From Variovorax beijingensis (GTDB lineage Bacteria; Pseudomonadota; Gammaproteobacteria; Burkholderiales; Burkholderiaceae_C), in assembly GCF_007828835.1 (NCBI RefSeq), contig NZ_VIVL01000001.1, forward strand, positions 1,232,001 through 1,296,000: 64,000 bases of DNA, in the 5' to 3' direction. The stretch's first letter is position 1, and each line of letters begins with the position of its first letter. A program made the translations under genes and the position numbers. Shown here piece by piece: positions 1-9,000 of this stretch. A model generated the notes under the pieces. That model worked only from the letters and a program-made list of their open reading frames with translations. It searched no databases and was not told the origin of the DNA.

Positions 1-1032
1 GCCATGGGCTTCAAGATGAAGGGGCCGGACAGCATGGGCTTCCTGAACATGAACCGCAACAAGCGCTCGCTGACGCTGGACCTCAAGAGCGAGGAGGACC
101 GCGCGGCCTTCTACAGGCTGGCCCGGACCGCCGACGTGATCGTCGAGAACTACCGTCCCGGCGCGGTGCAGCGCCTGGGCATCGACTACGAGTCGATCAA
201 AAAGATCCATCCGAAGATCGTGTACGTCAGCATCTCCGGCTTCGGCCAGAGCGGCCCGTGGGCCGAGCGGCCGGGCTTCGACCTGATGGCGCAGGCCATG
301 TCCGGCGTGATGAGCGTGACCGGCTACCCCGGCGAGAAACCGGTCAAGGCCGGCGTGCCGGTGGCCGACATCGGCTGCGCGCTGTTTGCCACCTACGCGC
401 TGCTCGCGGCCTACATCGGCGCACAGAAGTCGGGCGTGGGGCAGCACATCGACGCCTCGCTGTTCGACGCGGCCATGGCCTTCTCGGTCTGGGACATGTC
501 CGAGTACTGGGGCACGGGCGTGCCGCCGGCACCGCTGGGCACCAGCAACAAGATGAGCGCGCCCTACCAGGCGGTCAAGGCGCGCGACGGCTACTTCGTG
601 ATGGGCGCGACCAACCAGAAGCTCTGGACCCGGCTGTGCGAGCTGCTGCAGCGGGCGGACCTCGCCGCGCACCCGGACTACGCCAGCGTCTCGCTGCGCC
701 TGAAGAACCGCGAGGCGCTGATCGAGGTGCTGGAACGGGAGTTCGGCCGGCGCGACAGCGCCGACTGGATCGACGCCATGCTGGCCGCCGGCATCCCGGC
801 CGGGCCCATCCTGTCGTATCCGGAGGCCTTCGAGGGCGAGCACGGCACGCACCGCCGCATGTGCATGGAGATCGACCACCCGATCGAGGGCAAGGTCAGG
901 AACATCGGCTTTCCCGTCAAGCTGCTGGGTACGCCGCAGCAGGTGCGCCGGCACCCGCCATTGCTGGGCGAGCACAACGAGGAAATCCTGGCCGAGATCA
1001 ACGCGCCGGCCGGCGCGGCGGTGGCCTCATGA
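1..1032 (+). CDS. CaiB/BaiF-type (class III) CoA-transferase, 5' end outside window
   Basis: This is the C-terminal part (343 visible codons) of a class III CoA-transferase, the family that moves CoA between carboxylic acids through an aspartyl-CoA intermediate. The frame is open to the window edge. Its first visible residues (MGFKMKGPDSMGFLNMNRNK) match the interior of family members just after the N-terminal Rossmann part, so the ATG at position 4 is not the true start. Typical segments follow: NKRSLTLDLKS, VIVENYRPG, and IDASLFDA, which is further along than where the family's catalytic Asp is usually found. The stop overlaps the ATG of the enoyl-CoA hydratase by four bases (ATGA), so the two are translationally coupled and probably act on the same acyl-CoA. 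The substrate cannot be told from sequence. Confidence 0.9.
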   Translation, partial: AMGFKMKGPDSMGFLNMNRNKRSLTLDLKSEEDRAAFYRLARTADVIVENYRPGAVQRLGIDYESIKKIHPKIVYVSISGFGQSGPWAERPGFDLMAQAMSGVMSVTGYPGEKPVKAGVPVADIGCALFATYALLAAYIGAQKSGVGQHIDASLFDAAMAFSVWDMSEYWGTGVPPAPLGTSNKMSAPYQAVKARDGYFVMGATNQKLWTRLCELLQRADLAAHPDYASVSLRLKNREALIEVLEREFGRRDSADWIDAMLAAGIPAGPILSYPEAFEGEHGTHRRMCMEIDHPIEGKVRNIGFPVKLLGTPQQVRRHPPLLGEHNEEILAEINAPAGAAVAS

Positions 1033-1787
1033 GTCCTGCTGAATGCGTGCAGCTCGGCGTCCATGCGTCGGGCGTGGCCGAGATCGTGATCCATCGCCCC
1101 GAACGCCACAACGCGATGACGCGGGAGATGTACGAGGCGCTGCTGGAGCACATCGGCACGTGCGCGCGCAACCCGGCGGTGCGCAGCGTGCTGTTCAAGG
1201 GGGCGGGCGGCAAGTCTTTCATCTCGGGTACGGACATCGCCCATTTCAAGGACTTCCAAAGCGGCCGCGACGGCATTGCCTACGAGGCTTTCGTGGAGCG
1301 CGTCATCGATGCGGTCGAGCGCATGCCCTTGCCCACCGTGGCCGTGGTCGACGGCTGGGCCGTTGGCGGTGGCCTGGCGCTGGCCACGGCCTGCGATTTC
1401 CGGGTCTGCAGCGACGCATCGCGTTTTGGTGCGCCAATTGCCAGGACGCTGTCCAACACCTTGTCGTCGCGCAACATCGCGCGGCTGCAGGCCGCCCTGG
1501 GCGTGCCGCGGGTCAAGCGGATGCTGCTGCTCGCCGACCACCTGACGGCACAGGAAGCGCTGACCTGCGGCTATGTGCATGCGGCCTGTGCGGCGGGCGA
1601 GCTGGATGCCGCAGCCCATGCGCTGGCAGGGCGGCTCATGGCGCTGTCGCCGGTCACGCACAAGGCCGTGAAGGAGAGCATCCGCCGCATCGTCGCCGAG
1701 CAGCGGCTGGACGACGATGACCTGATCGACGAGGTGTATGGCAGCCAGGCATTCCGCGACGGGGTGGCCGCTTTCATTGGCCGATGA
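1029..1787 (+). CDS. Enoyl-CoA hydratase/isomerase (crotonase) family protein
   Basis: A crotonase-fold protein of 252 residues, the normal family length. The oxyanion-hole segments are visible: GKSFISGTDIAHF in the first half and VDGWAVGGGLALATACDFRV around the second conserved Gly. The usual catalytic Glu pair is not obvious. The reaction could be hydration, isomerisation or another acyl-CoA conversion. The start is the ATG inside the CoA-transferase stop. It is the last gene of the operon: a non-coding AT-rich stretch follows. The pairing with a CaiB-type transferase suggests a catabolic acyl-CoA module. Confidence 0.88.
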   Translation: MSPAECVQLGVHASGVAEIVIHRPERHNAMTREMYEALLEHIGTCARNPAVRSVLFKGAGGKSFISGTDIAHFKDFQSGRDGIAYEAFVERVIDAVERMPLPTVAVVDGWAVGGGLALATACDFRVCSDASRFGAPIARTLSNTLSSRNIARLQAALGVPRVKRMLLLADHLTAQEALTCGYVHAACAAGELDAAAHALAGRLMALSPVTHKAVKESIRRIVAEQRLDDDDLIDEVYGSQAFRDGVAAFIGR

Positions 1788-1834
1788 CAGGCGAATATCG
1801 ATGCCTGAGATGACCCAAATGAGGTAACCAACAG

Positions 1835-1881
1835 GTCAGTTTTTAAATCGCGCAGCTTGTAAACGTATTAAAAATACTGAC
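1835..1881. promoter_or_regulatory. AT-rich imperfect inverted repeat upstream of the methyltransferase gene
   Basis: The 168-base gap between the hydratase and the methyltransferase is much richer in A and T than its surroundings. It holds two arms, GTCAGTTTTTAA (1835-1846) and TTAAAAATACTGAC (1868-1881), complementary except for two extra bases in the second arm and separated by about 21 bases. It could be an operator, a terminator of the upstream operon or part of the leader of the next gene. I cannot choose between these from sequence. Confidence 0.45.
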
Positions 1882-1955
1882 AGCGGAATCCAAAGTCATG
1901 TAATTCTTAAGCATAACTTGTCTCAATGCCGGCCCGGTTTTTTGAAGGATTCAAG

Positions 1956-2867
1956 ATGATTGGAGACATCTTATTGCCGCATGCGAGCTTGAAACGCTCG
2001 GGGGCTTACTTCGAATCGGGACTCGAACGCAAAACCGACGCCATTACCGCCAATGCCACCTATTTTGGAAACGCGCAGTGGGCCCAGGAATACCTGGATT
2101 TCTGCCACCGCGATGCGCATTTCAAGAGCCGGTGGCTCGCGGCCGCCGGCGACTGGACCGACAAGGTGGTCATCGACCTGGGCTGCGGGCCGGGCAACAT
2201 CTTTGCCACCCTCGGTGGAAAGCCGCGGCTCCTGATCGGCGTGGACGTCGCGCCCGGCTCGCTGGAGCTGGCGGCCAAGCTGGGCTATACGGCGGTGCTG
2301 GCCGATGCGGCCTACACGCCTTTCCGCTCGCAGGTGGCGGACATCGTCGCCATCAATGCGTCGCTGCACCATTGCGACGACATGGCCGCGGTGCTGCGGG
2401 AGGGGGCGCGGCTGGTGAAGCCGCATGGACTTTTGGTCACCGATCATGATCCGCAGCTCACCGCCTGGGATTACAGGGGCCTCGCCAGGCTGATGTGGGA
2501 TGCGCGGCTGTGGGTCTACCGGGCGATCGGGCATGGCTTCCACAAGACCGGCAGCCAGCAGTCGTGGGGGCTGCGGACCGAGGTCCATCACCAGCCGGGC
2601 GACGGGGTCACGAAGGAATTCTTCCATTCGACGCTGGAGCCGCTGGGTTTCGAGGTGCGCGTCTACCCGCACAACCACCAGATCGGCGCCGATGCGCTGC
2701 GCGGCGTGGTGGGGCCGGCGCAATGGAAATACCGCCTGGGCAACATGCTGTCCGGCCGGCGGCCCTCGTCGCCTACGAGCGCGCTGTCGCTGATGTGCGT
2801 GGCTCGGCGCCGCGGCGAGCCCGCATCGGTTGCGGCGGCCGTGCCGGAACAGCGAACACCAGGATGA
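1956..2867 (+). CDS. Class I SAM-dependent methyltransferase, substrate unknown
   Basis: A protein of 303 residues with the class I methyltransferase signature: motif I is VVIDLGCGPGN (about residues 69-79), then LLIGVDVAPGSLELA (motif II) and a post-motif segment INASLHHCDDM. No substrate-specific domain is recognised. I prefer the ATG at 1956 because GAAGGA precedes it at normal spacing. An in-frame ATG at 1926 lacks a ribosome site. It is transcribed alone, between two non-coding stretches, so the genome context gives no substrate. A role in modifying the nearby exopolysaccharide or a quinone-like compound is only a guess. Confidence 0.75.
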   Translation: MIGDILLPHASLKRSGAYFESGLERKTDAITANATYFGNAQWAQEYLDFCHRDAHFKSRWLAAAGDWTDKVVIDLGCGPGNIFATLGGKPRLLIGVDVAPGSLELAAKLGYTAVLADAAYTPFRSQVADIVAINASLHHCDDMAAVLREGARLVKPHGLLVTDHDPQLTAWDYRGLARLMWDARLWVYRAIGHGFHKTGSQQSWGLRTEVHHQPGDGVTKEFFHSTLEPLGFEVRVYPHNHQIGADALRGVVGPAQWKYRLGNMLSGRRPSSPTSALSLMCVARRRGEPASVAAAVPEQRTPG

Positions 2868-3357
2868 CCTCGCATCCGGCCGGGCCGTTTCCGGCTGCAT
2901 CCCTGTTGCGATGGCTGCGCCAGGCGGCCTGAACAGCCCCGGACACGATCGGTATCGTTACTGAATCTTCCCCGCAGCCACATTTCCGCGGCTTCGCGGT
3001 CAAATGACGAGGTGCCCCGCCGTGCCGGCTTGCGGCATCTTTCGCCCCGGCCTCTCCGAGGGAAAACCCGGCCCTTGCGCCGCTCTGCATGCCCAATGCG
3101 GCCTTTGGTGGTCAATTGCGCGCAATCCGACAGCAATGTAGGACTTTTTCTCGACCTTCGGTGTTGCCGGAATGTGAATTCAGCACATCTTGTTTCGCAC
3201 CGAAGCAGTCCTGACCAGGGTTTGGACGTACCTTGATATTGCACCGCAACATGCGGACGCGAGTTCGTGGCTCGGCGTCCGTGTGCTGCGGGCAGGTCCT
3301 TCAATTTGATATCGCGCCGCTTCATGCGGCGCGATTTGGTTTTCACGAGAGGTGGCT
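2868..3357. other. 490-base intergenic region before the exopolysaccharide locus
   Basis: No convincing gene is visible on either strand; open frames here lack ribosome sites and family resemblance. The stretch ends with a strong hairpin just before the membrane-fusion gene (separate entry). Its length and the AT-richer segment around 3120-3240 fit a regulated promoter region for the exopolysaccharide genes, but I could not identify a clear -35/-10 pair. Confidence 0.5.
3311..3335 (+). terminator. Perfect 10-bp hairpin 23 bases before the membrane-fusion gene
   Basis: The arms ATCGCGCCGC (3311-3320) and GCGGCGCGAT (3326-3335) are exact complements around the loop TTCAT, followed by TTTGGTTTTC. 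The form is that of a Rho-independent terminator. No coding sequence ends nearby, so it would act in the leader of the exopolysaccharide operon, for example as an attenuator, or as mRNA 5' protection. Confidence 0.55.
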
Positions 3358-4659
3358 ATGCGTGTGTCAAAACCGGGTTCGGTTCTCTTTCCTCAGTGCC
3401 AGCGGCGCATCGCTGGTGCCATGGGCGGCCGCGTTTCCGGCGCTGGTTGCCGGCGCCGGCAATCGGGCGCCTTCGTTCCCAAGCTCGCGGCCTATGCGCT
3501 GCTGGCCTTCGTGCTGTGGCTGATGGTTGCCACGCTGGTCCAGCCGCTGTTGTCTTCGCAGGCCACCCGCGCCGTCCTGCAGGCGCCGGTGGGCCTGATC
3601 ACTTCGCCGATCAACGGCGTGGTGTCGCAGATGGTGGTGCATGCGCGCGACAAGGTGGAGCCCGGCACCATCGTGGCCACGGTGCGCAACCCGACGGTGA
3701 GCCAGGAAATCCTCACCACCCTGAGGTCGCAGCGTCTTTCGCTGCAAAGCCAGCTGGCCCAGCTCGGCAACCAGTACAAGTCCGACAACCAGGAGATGCG
3801 GTCCGTCGGCCAGGAAGCCGGCGTTCACCGCGAAGCCTCGCTGGCCCAGGCCTGGGAGGCCTGGCAGATCGCGCGGCGCCAGCGCGACGTGGCGCACAGC
3901 GTGGTGGAAGAGCAGGAGAACAAGGTCCGCACCAACCAGGCACTGCTGGAGCAGGGCGCGATCAGCGAGCAGGTGATGAACGCCTCCATGGCGCAACTGA
4001 ACACGGCGCGCGCCAATGCCGCGGTGGCGGAACAGTCCTTTGCCGGCCAGGCCCAGACGGTGGCGAGCGCCGGGCAGGGCGCCTTCGTGGGCACCGGCGG
4101 CAGCAACCTGTTCCAGACGCTCGCCAGCCGCCGCGAGGCGCTGCGCAACAGCGTCGGCCGCGCCCAGCAGGACGCCGCCGCCATCTTCAAGCAGCTCAAG
4201 GAGGTCAGGGACCTCGAGGAAGAGGAGCGCCGCCGGGTCGAAAAGCTCTCCTTCTACGAAATCAAGGCGTCGCAGGCGGGGCAGGTCCATTCCGTGCTCG
4301 CACCCGAAGGCGCGTATGTCACGGCGGGTGCCTCGCTGGTGCGGGTGACCGACTGCAGCCGGCTCGGCGTGGTGGCGGTGTTTCCGGCGCGGGTGGCCAA
4401 GCGGCTGGGTATCGGCTCCGTGCTCGACGTGAAGCTCGCTGAATCCGCGAGGCCCGTGCCGGCGCGCGTGGAGCAATTGCTGCCCGTGGCCTCGGACGCG
4501 CTGCAGAGCACCTACAGCGTGCCGTTCCCGTTTGCCGAGCAGGGTTCCATCTACGCCGTGGCCCGCATCGAAGGCAAGGAGCCGCAGGAGGCTCCGCCGG
4601 ACGGCGGCGGCAACATGTGCGCGCCCGGCAAGGTGGTGTCGGCCAGCCTCAGGTCCTGA
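3358..4659 (+). CDS. HlyD/Alg44-like membrane-fusion protein of the exopolysaccharide locus
   Basis: A periplasmic adaptor of 433 residues anchored by one N-terminal membrane segment (LAAYALLAFVLWLMVATLV, about residues 44-62). The first biotinyl-lipoyl half-motif follows (ITSPINGVVSQMVVHARDKV). A long helical hairpin rich in Gln, Glu and Ala spans about residues 110-300, then comes the second lipoyl half (YEIKASQAGQVHSVLAPEG) and a beta-barrel end. Such proteins bridge an inner-membrane synthase or pump to an outer-membrane channel. The ATG at 3358 has GAGAGG five bases upstream; a GTG at 3352 is also possible. It starts an operon with a glycosidase-like gene and a GT2-PilZ/outer-membrane-factor gene, so a role in polysaccharide export is likely. 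It has no PilZ domain itself, unlike Alg44. Confidence 0.85.
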   Translation: MRVSKPGSVLFPQCQRRIAGAMGGRVSGAGCRRRQSGAFVPKLAAYALLAFVLWLMVATLVQPLLSSQATRAVLQAPVGLITSPINGVVSQMVVHARDKVEPGTIVATVRNPTVSQEILTTLRSQRLSLQSQLAQLGNQYKSDNQEMRSVGQEAGVHREASLAQAWEAWQIARRQRDVAHSVVEEQENKVRTNQALLEQGAISEQVMNASMAQLNTARANAAVAEQSFAGQAQTVASAGQGAFVGTGGSNLFQTLASRREALRNSVGRAQQDAAAIFKQLKEVRDLEEEERRRVEKLSFYEIKASQAGQVHSVLAPEGAYVTAGASLVRVTDCSRLGVVAVFPARVAKRLGIGSVLDVKLAESARPVPARVEQLLPVASDALQSTYSVPFPFAEQGSIYAVARIEGKEPQEAPPDGGGNMCAPGKVVSASLRS

Positions 4660-4701
4660 GCGCAGGCGCAAAGGCAACCCCGTCCGCATCGGAACAGAAC
4701 C

Positions 4702-6039
4702 ATGTCGGTCTTCCCGTTTTCCCGGCCCCTGGCGTCCTGCCTTGCCGCATCGATGGCACTGGCCTTGCCGATGTCCGCTGCCCTTGCCCAGCCATCTCCG
4801 GGCCGGCAGGCCGCCAGCGCCACGCAGCAAGCGCTGGCGCGGCAAAGCTGCGAGGGGCTGCGGCGCGCGGTTGCCGAGGACCAGAAGGGCGCGGCTTCCG
4901 GCCCGCTGTTCCTGGCCAGCTACCGCGTCGCCGACCCGAAGCAGGGTGCGCCGCTGGAGCCTGCATTGGCGGGCGCCGCCTTCACTTATGACAACGCGCT
5001 CGCGGGCATCGCGCTGCTGGCCTGCGGCGACGCGGCCTCGGCCCGGCGCATCGGCGATGCCGTGGTGCGCGCCATGGAGCGCGACCCGAACACGGCCGAC
5101 GGGCGTGTGCGCAACGCCTACCGCGCCGGCCCGATGACCGAGGAAAAGGCCGCGCTGCCGGGGCGCTGGGATGCGGCCAGGAACCAGTGGATCGCCGACG
5201 CCTACCAGGTGAGCACGGCCACCGGCAACGTGGCCTGGGCCGCCTTGCTGCTGCTGAACCTGAACGAGGCCGAACCGTCGCCCGCCTACCTCGCGGGCGC
5301 GCGCCGGCTGCTCGGCTGGATCGAACAGCGCACCCGCGCCAGGAATGCACCCGACGGCTACAACGGCGGCTGGTACGGCTGGGACAACGCGCAGCGCGCC
5401 CAGACCTGGAAATCCACCGAGCACAACATCGACATCGCGGTGGCGGCCGCCTGGGCGGCGAAGAGCGCAGGTGGGCAGGCCGAAGCCGAACGCCAGCAGG
5501 CGCGCACCGCGCTCGACTTCGTCAACCGCATGTGGAACGCATCGGAGCAGCGCTTCAACATCGGCACCAAGGAAGACGGCGCCACCATCGCAACGGATGG
5601 CTCCGGCCTCGACGCCCAGCTGTGGCCGCTGCTGGCGGCGCCCGAAGGTTCCTGCCCCTGGATGAGGGGGCTCGACTGGGTGGAGAAGCACCATCGCTTC
5701 GGCGAAGGCTACGGCTTCTCGCGCAGCCCCGACGGCATCTGGACCGAGGGCAGTGCCCAGGCGGCCGCCACGCTGGTGGCGCGCAAGGGCGCGGCGCCCG
5801 AGGCCCTGTGGCAGCTGCTGGCGTCGCAGCGCGCCGGCAACGGCCTTTACTACGCCACTCCCAGTGCCCGCATATCGACCGGGCTGGCCATCGGCCCGGA
5901 CTCGGCCGGGGCCGACTTCTTCTACTACCGCTGGCCACACTTGGGCGCGACTGCCTGGATCGCGCTGGCCGCCACGGGGTTCAACCCCTTCACCGGCAAG
6001 ACCGCCGCAACAGGAGCTACGTCACCATGTCCCACCTGA
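4702..6039 (+). CDS. Secreted six-hairpin glycosidase-like protein
   Basis: A protein of 445 residues with a Sec signal peptide (ALALPMSAALAQ, cleavage near residue 30). The remainder is predicted helical with many Trp, Tyr and Gly motifs (YNGGWYGWDNAQRAQTWKS, TEHNIDIAVAAAWAA, EGYGFSRSPDGIWTEGSAQ), resembling (alpha/alpha)6-barrel glycoside hydrolases and polysaccharide lyases. A periplasmic hydrolase or lyase is a regular part of synthase-dependent exopolysaccharide loci (compare AlgL and BcsZ), which fits its place between the fusion protein and the synthase. The specific family and catalytic acids are not assigned. Its last 13 bases overlap the start of the glycosyltransferase gene, indicating coupling. 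Confidence 0.65.
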   Translation: MSVFPFSRPLASCLAASMALALPMSAALAQPSPGRQAASATQQALARQSCEGLRRAVAEDQKGAASGPLFLASYRVADPKQGAPLEPALAGAAFTYDNALAGIALLACGDAASARRIGDAVVRAMERDPNTADGRVRNAYRAGPMTEEKAALPGRWDAARNQWIADAYQVSTATGNVAWAALLLLNLNEAEPSPAYLAGARRLLGWIEQRTRARNAPDGYNGGWYGWDNAQRAQTWKSTEHNIDIAVAAAWAAKSAGGQAEAERQQARTALDFVNRMWNASEQRFNIGTKEDGATIATDGSGLDAQLWPLLAAPEGSCPWMRGLDWVEKHHRFGEGYGFSRSPDGIWTEGSAQAAATLVARKGAAPEALWQLLASQRAGNGLYYATPSARISTGLAIGPDSAGADFFYYRWPHLGATAWIALAATGFNPFTGKTAATGATSPCPT

Positions 6040-9000
6040 TCGCCACACCGGAGTTCCAGCTCAACGCACTCGTTGCGGGCCTGGCCCTCCTCCTGATGAC
6101 GTGGGGGCGGATCGACCGCATCTCCCACCGCGCGCTGTTCGGCGCGCTGACCGCGCTGCTGCTGATGCGCTATGCCGTCTGGCGCGTGGTTGCGACCATG
6201 CCGCCTTCGGACCTGGGCTTCGAGACCCTGTTCGCCTGGGTGTTCCTGTGCTTCGAGCTGACGGCCATCGTCTACACGCTGATGTCCATCCACATGTTGG
6301 TCCGGCGGCGCGACAACCACCAGCTGGCCGACCGCGGCGAGGCGCTGCTGCGCGGCCGCGGCGCGCAGGTGCCGGCGGTGGACGTCTTCATCTGCACGTA
6401 CAACGAAGAGCTGGCGGTGCTGGAGAAGACCATCATCGCCGCGCAGGCCATCGACTATCCGAACCTGAACGTGTGGGTGCTCGACGACACCCGGCGCGAC
6501 TGGCTGCGCGAGTATTGCGAACGCAAGGGCGTGCACTACGCGCGCCGGCCCGACAACAGCCATGCCAAGGCCGGCAACCTCAACAACGGCCTGCGGCTGT
6601 CGGCGGGCGTGACCAATGCGCCCTACATCCTGGTGCTCGACGCCGACTTCGCGCCGCAGCGCCAGATCGTCTACCGCATGCTGGGCCTGTTCGCGGACCG
6701 CAAGGTCGGACTGGTGCAGACGCCGCAGTTCTATTACAACGCCGACCCCATCCAGCACAACCTGCGCGCCACCGACAGCTGGGTGGACGAGCAGCGCGTG
6801 TTCTTCGACGTGCTGCAGCCCGCCAAGGATGCCGTCGATTCGGCCTTCTGCGTGGGCACCTCCTTCATCGTGCGGCGCGACCTGATCACCGCCGCGGGCG
6901 GCTTTCCGGTCGGCAGCGTGTGCGAAGACATCCACACCACCTACCTGCTGCTGCGGCACGGCCACATCACGCGCTGGCTCGGCGAGCGGCTGTCGAACGG
7001 CCTGTCGGCCGAGAGCATCGTCGACTACATCAACCAGCGCAGCCGCTGGTGCCTGGGCACGGTGCAGCTCGCGCTGCTGCCCGACGGCCCGCTGCGCGGC
7101 CGGGGCTTCAGCTTCCCGGCGCGGATGCACTTCCTGCACGGGCTGCTGCACTGGCTCGGCAAGCCGTTCATGGCGATGGTCATGCTGGCGCCCGCGCTCT
7201 ACTGGTATGCCGGGGTCTCGGTGTTCCATGCCACGCCGCAGGCCTTTGCTTCCTTCGGACTGCCGCCGCTCGTCATGTTCTGGGCCTACAGCTACTGGAT
7301 CAGCGGGCGGCGCTGCCTGCCCGTGTTCAGCGAGGTGAGCCAGCTGGTGGCGGCCATGGCCGTCACCAGCACGCTCGCGAGCGCCGTGCTGCGGCCTTTC
7401 GGCCGGCCTTTCAAGGTGACGAACAAGGGGCTCGACCGCTCGAAGACGGTCGTGCATTGGAAGCTGGTCGCCATGTTCGGCGGGCTCCTGGTGGCGCTGC
7501 AGCTCGGCGGCGCGTCGGTCGCCTTGAGCGGCGAGGCGCTCACGCCGGGCGACGAGCTCAACCTGGTGTGGACCGGCATCGCACTGCTGCTCTGCCTGGC
7601 TGCGCTCATGGCCTGCGTCGACCTGCCGCGGCCGGAGCAGGAGGAGCGCTTTCCCTGGCGTGCGCGCACCCGGGTGCGCACCGCGGCGGGCGAGGGCGAA
7701 TCACGCTTCGTCAACATCGCGGCCGACGGCGCGCTGCTGGAAGCCAAGGCCCCGCTGAAGCGCCTGCGCGTGGGACAGCCGCTGGAGGTCTACGTCGAAC
7801 CGGTGGGATGGCTGCCGGCCCGCCTGGCCGCCAGAAGCTCCGCGGGCGCCGAGTTGCGCTTCGCCGGCACCGAGGCCCAGCGCGAGCAATTGGTGAGCCA
7901 CGTCTTCAACGTGCCGCCGAGCCACGTCGCGGTCCAGGTGCGGCCATGGAAGGCCGCGTCGGCATTGCTGGCGAGCGCGGGCTTCGGATCTCCCGGCGCG
8001 GGCTTCGTGCGGCTGGCCCTGCGGCTGCTGCTGCTGGTGCTGGCGACCTGCGTGGTGCTGGTGGTGAGCGGATGCAATCTGACGCCGCCGCTCAAGCAGC
8101 CCGACCTGACGGTGCCCTCGCAGTGGCCGGCCGGCACGACGGCGCCGAATGCGGAACCCGTCGACTGGCGCAGCTTTGTGCAGGACGACGAATTGCGCGG
8201 GCTCATCACCACCGCCCTCGCGCAGAACCGCGACCTGCGCGTCTATGCCGCCCGTGCCCGCGAAGCCCGGGCCGTGTATGCCGGCAGCCGCGCCTCGCTG
8301 TTTCCGCAGATCGGCCTGTCGGGCCATGCGCAACGGGCGCAGACCACCACGCAGGGTTCGCTCAGCCCGCTGGGCAACGTGCCGACCGACGGCCGGGCTT
8401 CCAGCAGTTTCGACATCCAGGCTGGCGTCACCTCGTACGAGCTCGACTTCTTCGGCCGCCAGCAGAGCGCGACCCAGCAGACCGGTGCGCTGGCCGAGGC
8501 GGGCAACAAGGACTTTGCGGCTGCGCACATGAACCTGGTGGGAGAGGTGTCGAATGCCTACCTCACGCTGCGCGCCGACCGCGCCCTGCTCGCCCTGGCC
8601 AATGCCAACGAATCGGGCCTGGCCGCCAATGCCGACATGATCGGGCGCGCCAAGGCGGTGGGCGGCGCGGCGCAGCTGGACGTCTACCGCGCGCAGTCGC
8701 TGCTGCAGAACGCCCGCGTGAAGCAGGAGGAATTCCGCATGCGTGTCGCGCAGGATCTTCAGTGGCTGAACGTGCTGGTCGGCCAGCCGGTCTCGCCCGA
8801 CACGGGCAGCGCCCGGCCCTGGCCGCAGCGCTCCACCGCGCAGGTGGCGGCGGGCCTGCCGTCCAGCCTGCTGCAGCGCCGGCCCGATCTGCTGGCGGCC
8901 TATTCGCGTGTCGAAGCCGCCAATTCGGGCGTGGGCGCGGCCAAGGCCGCAATGCTGCCGACCATCTCGCTCACGGCGCTCGCGGGCGGCGTGAGCCGGG

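Noticed and set aside
3367..5940. Very long open frame on the minus strand opposite the exopolysaccharide genes
   Set aside because: It mirrors well-supported coding sequence on the plus strand, has no family resemblance and is Arg/Gly/His-rich, the expected antisense product of GC-rich genes.
5187..6026. Longer start for the glycosyltransferase fusion gene
   Set aside because: The frame is open upstream, but the translation is Arg/Ala-rich shadow of the glycosidase-like gene. The GT2 protein begins naturally at the ATG at 6027.
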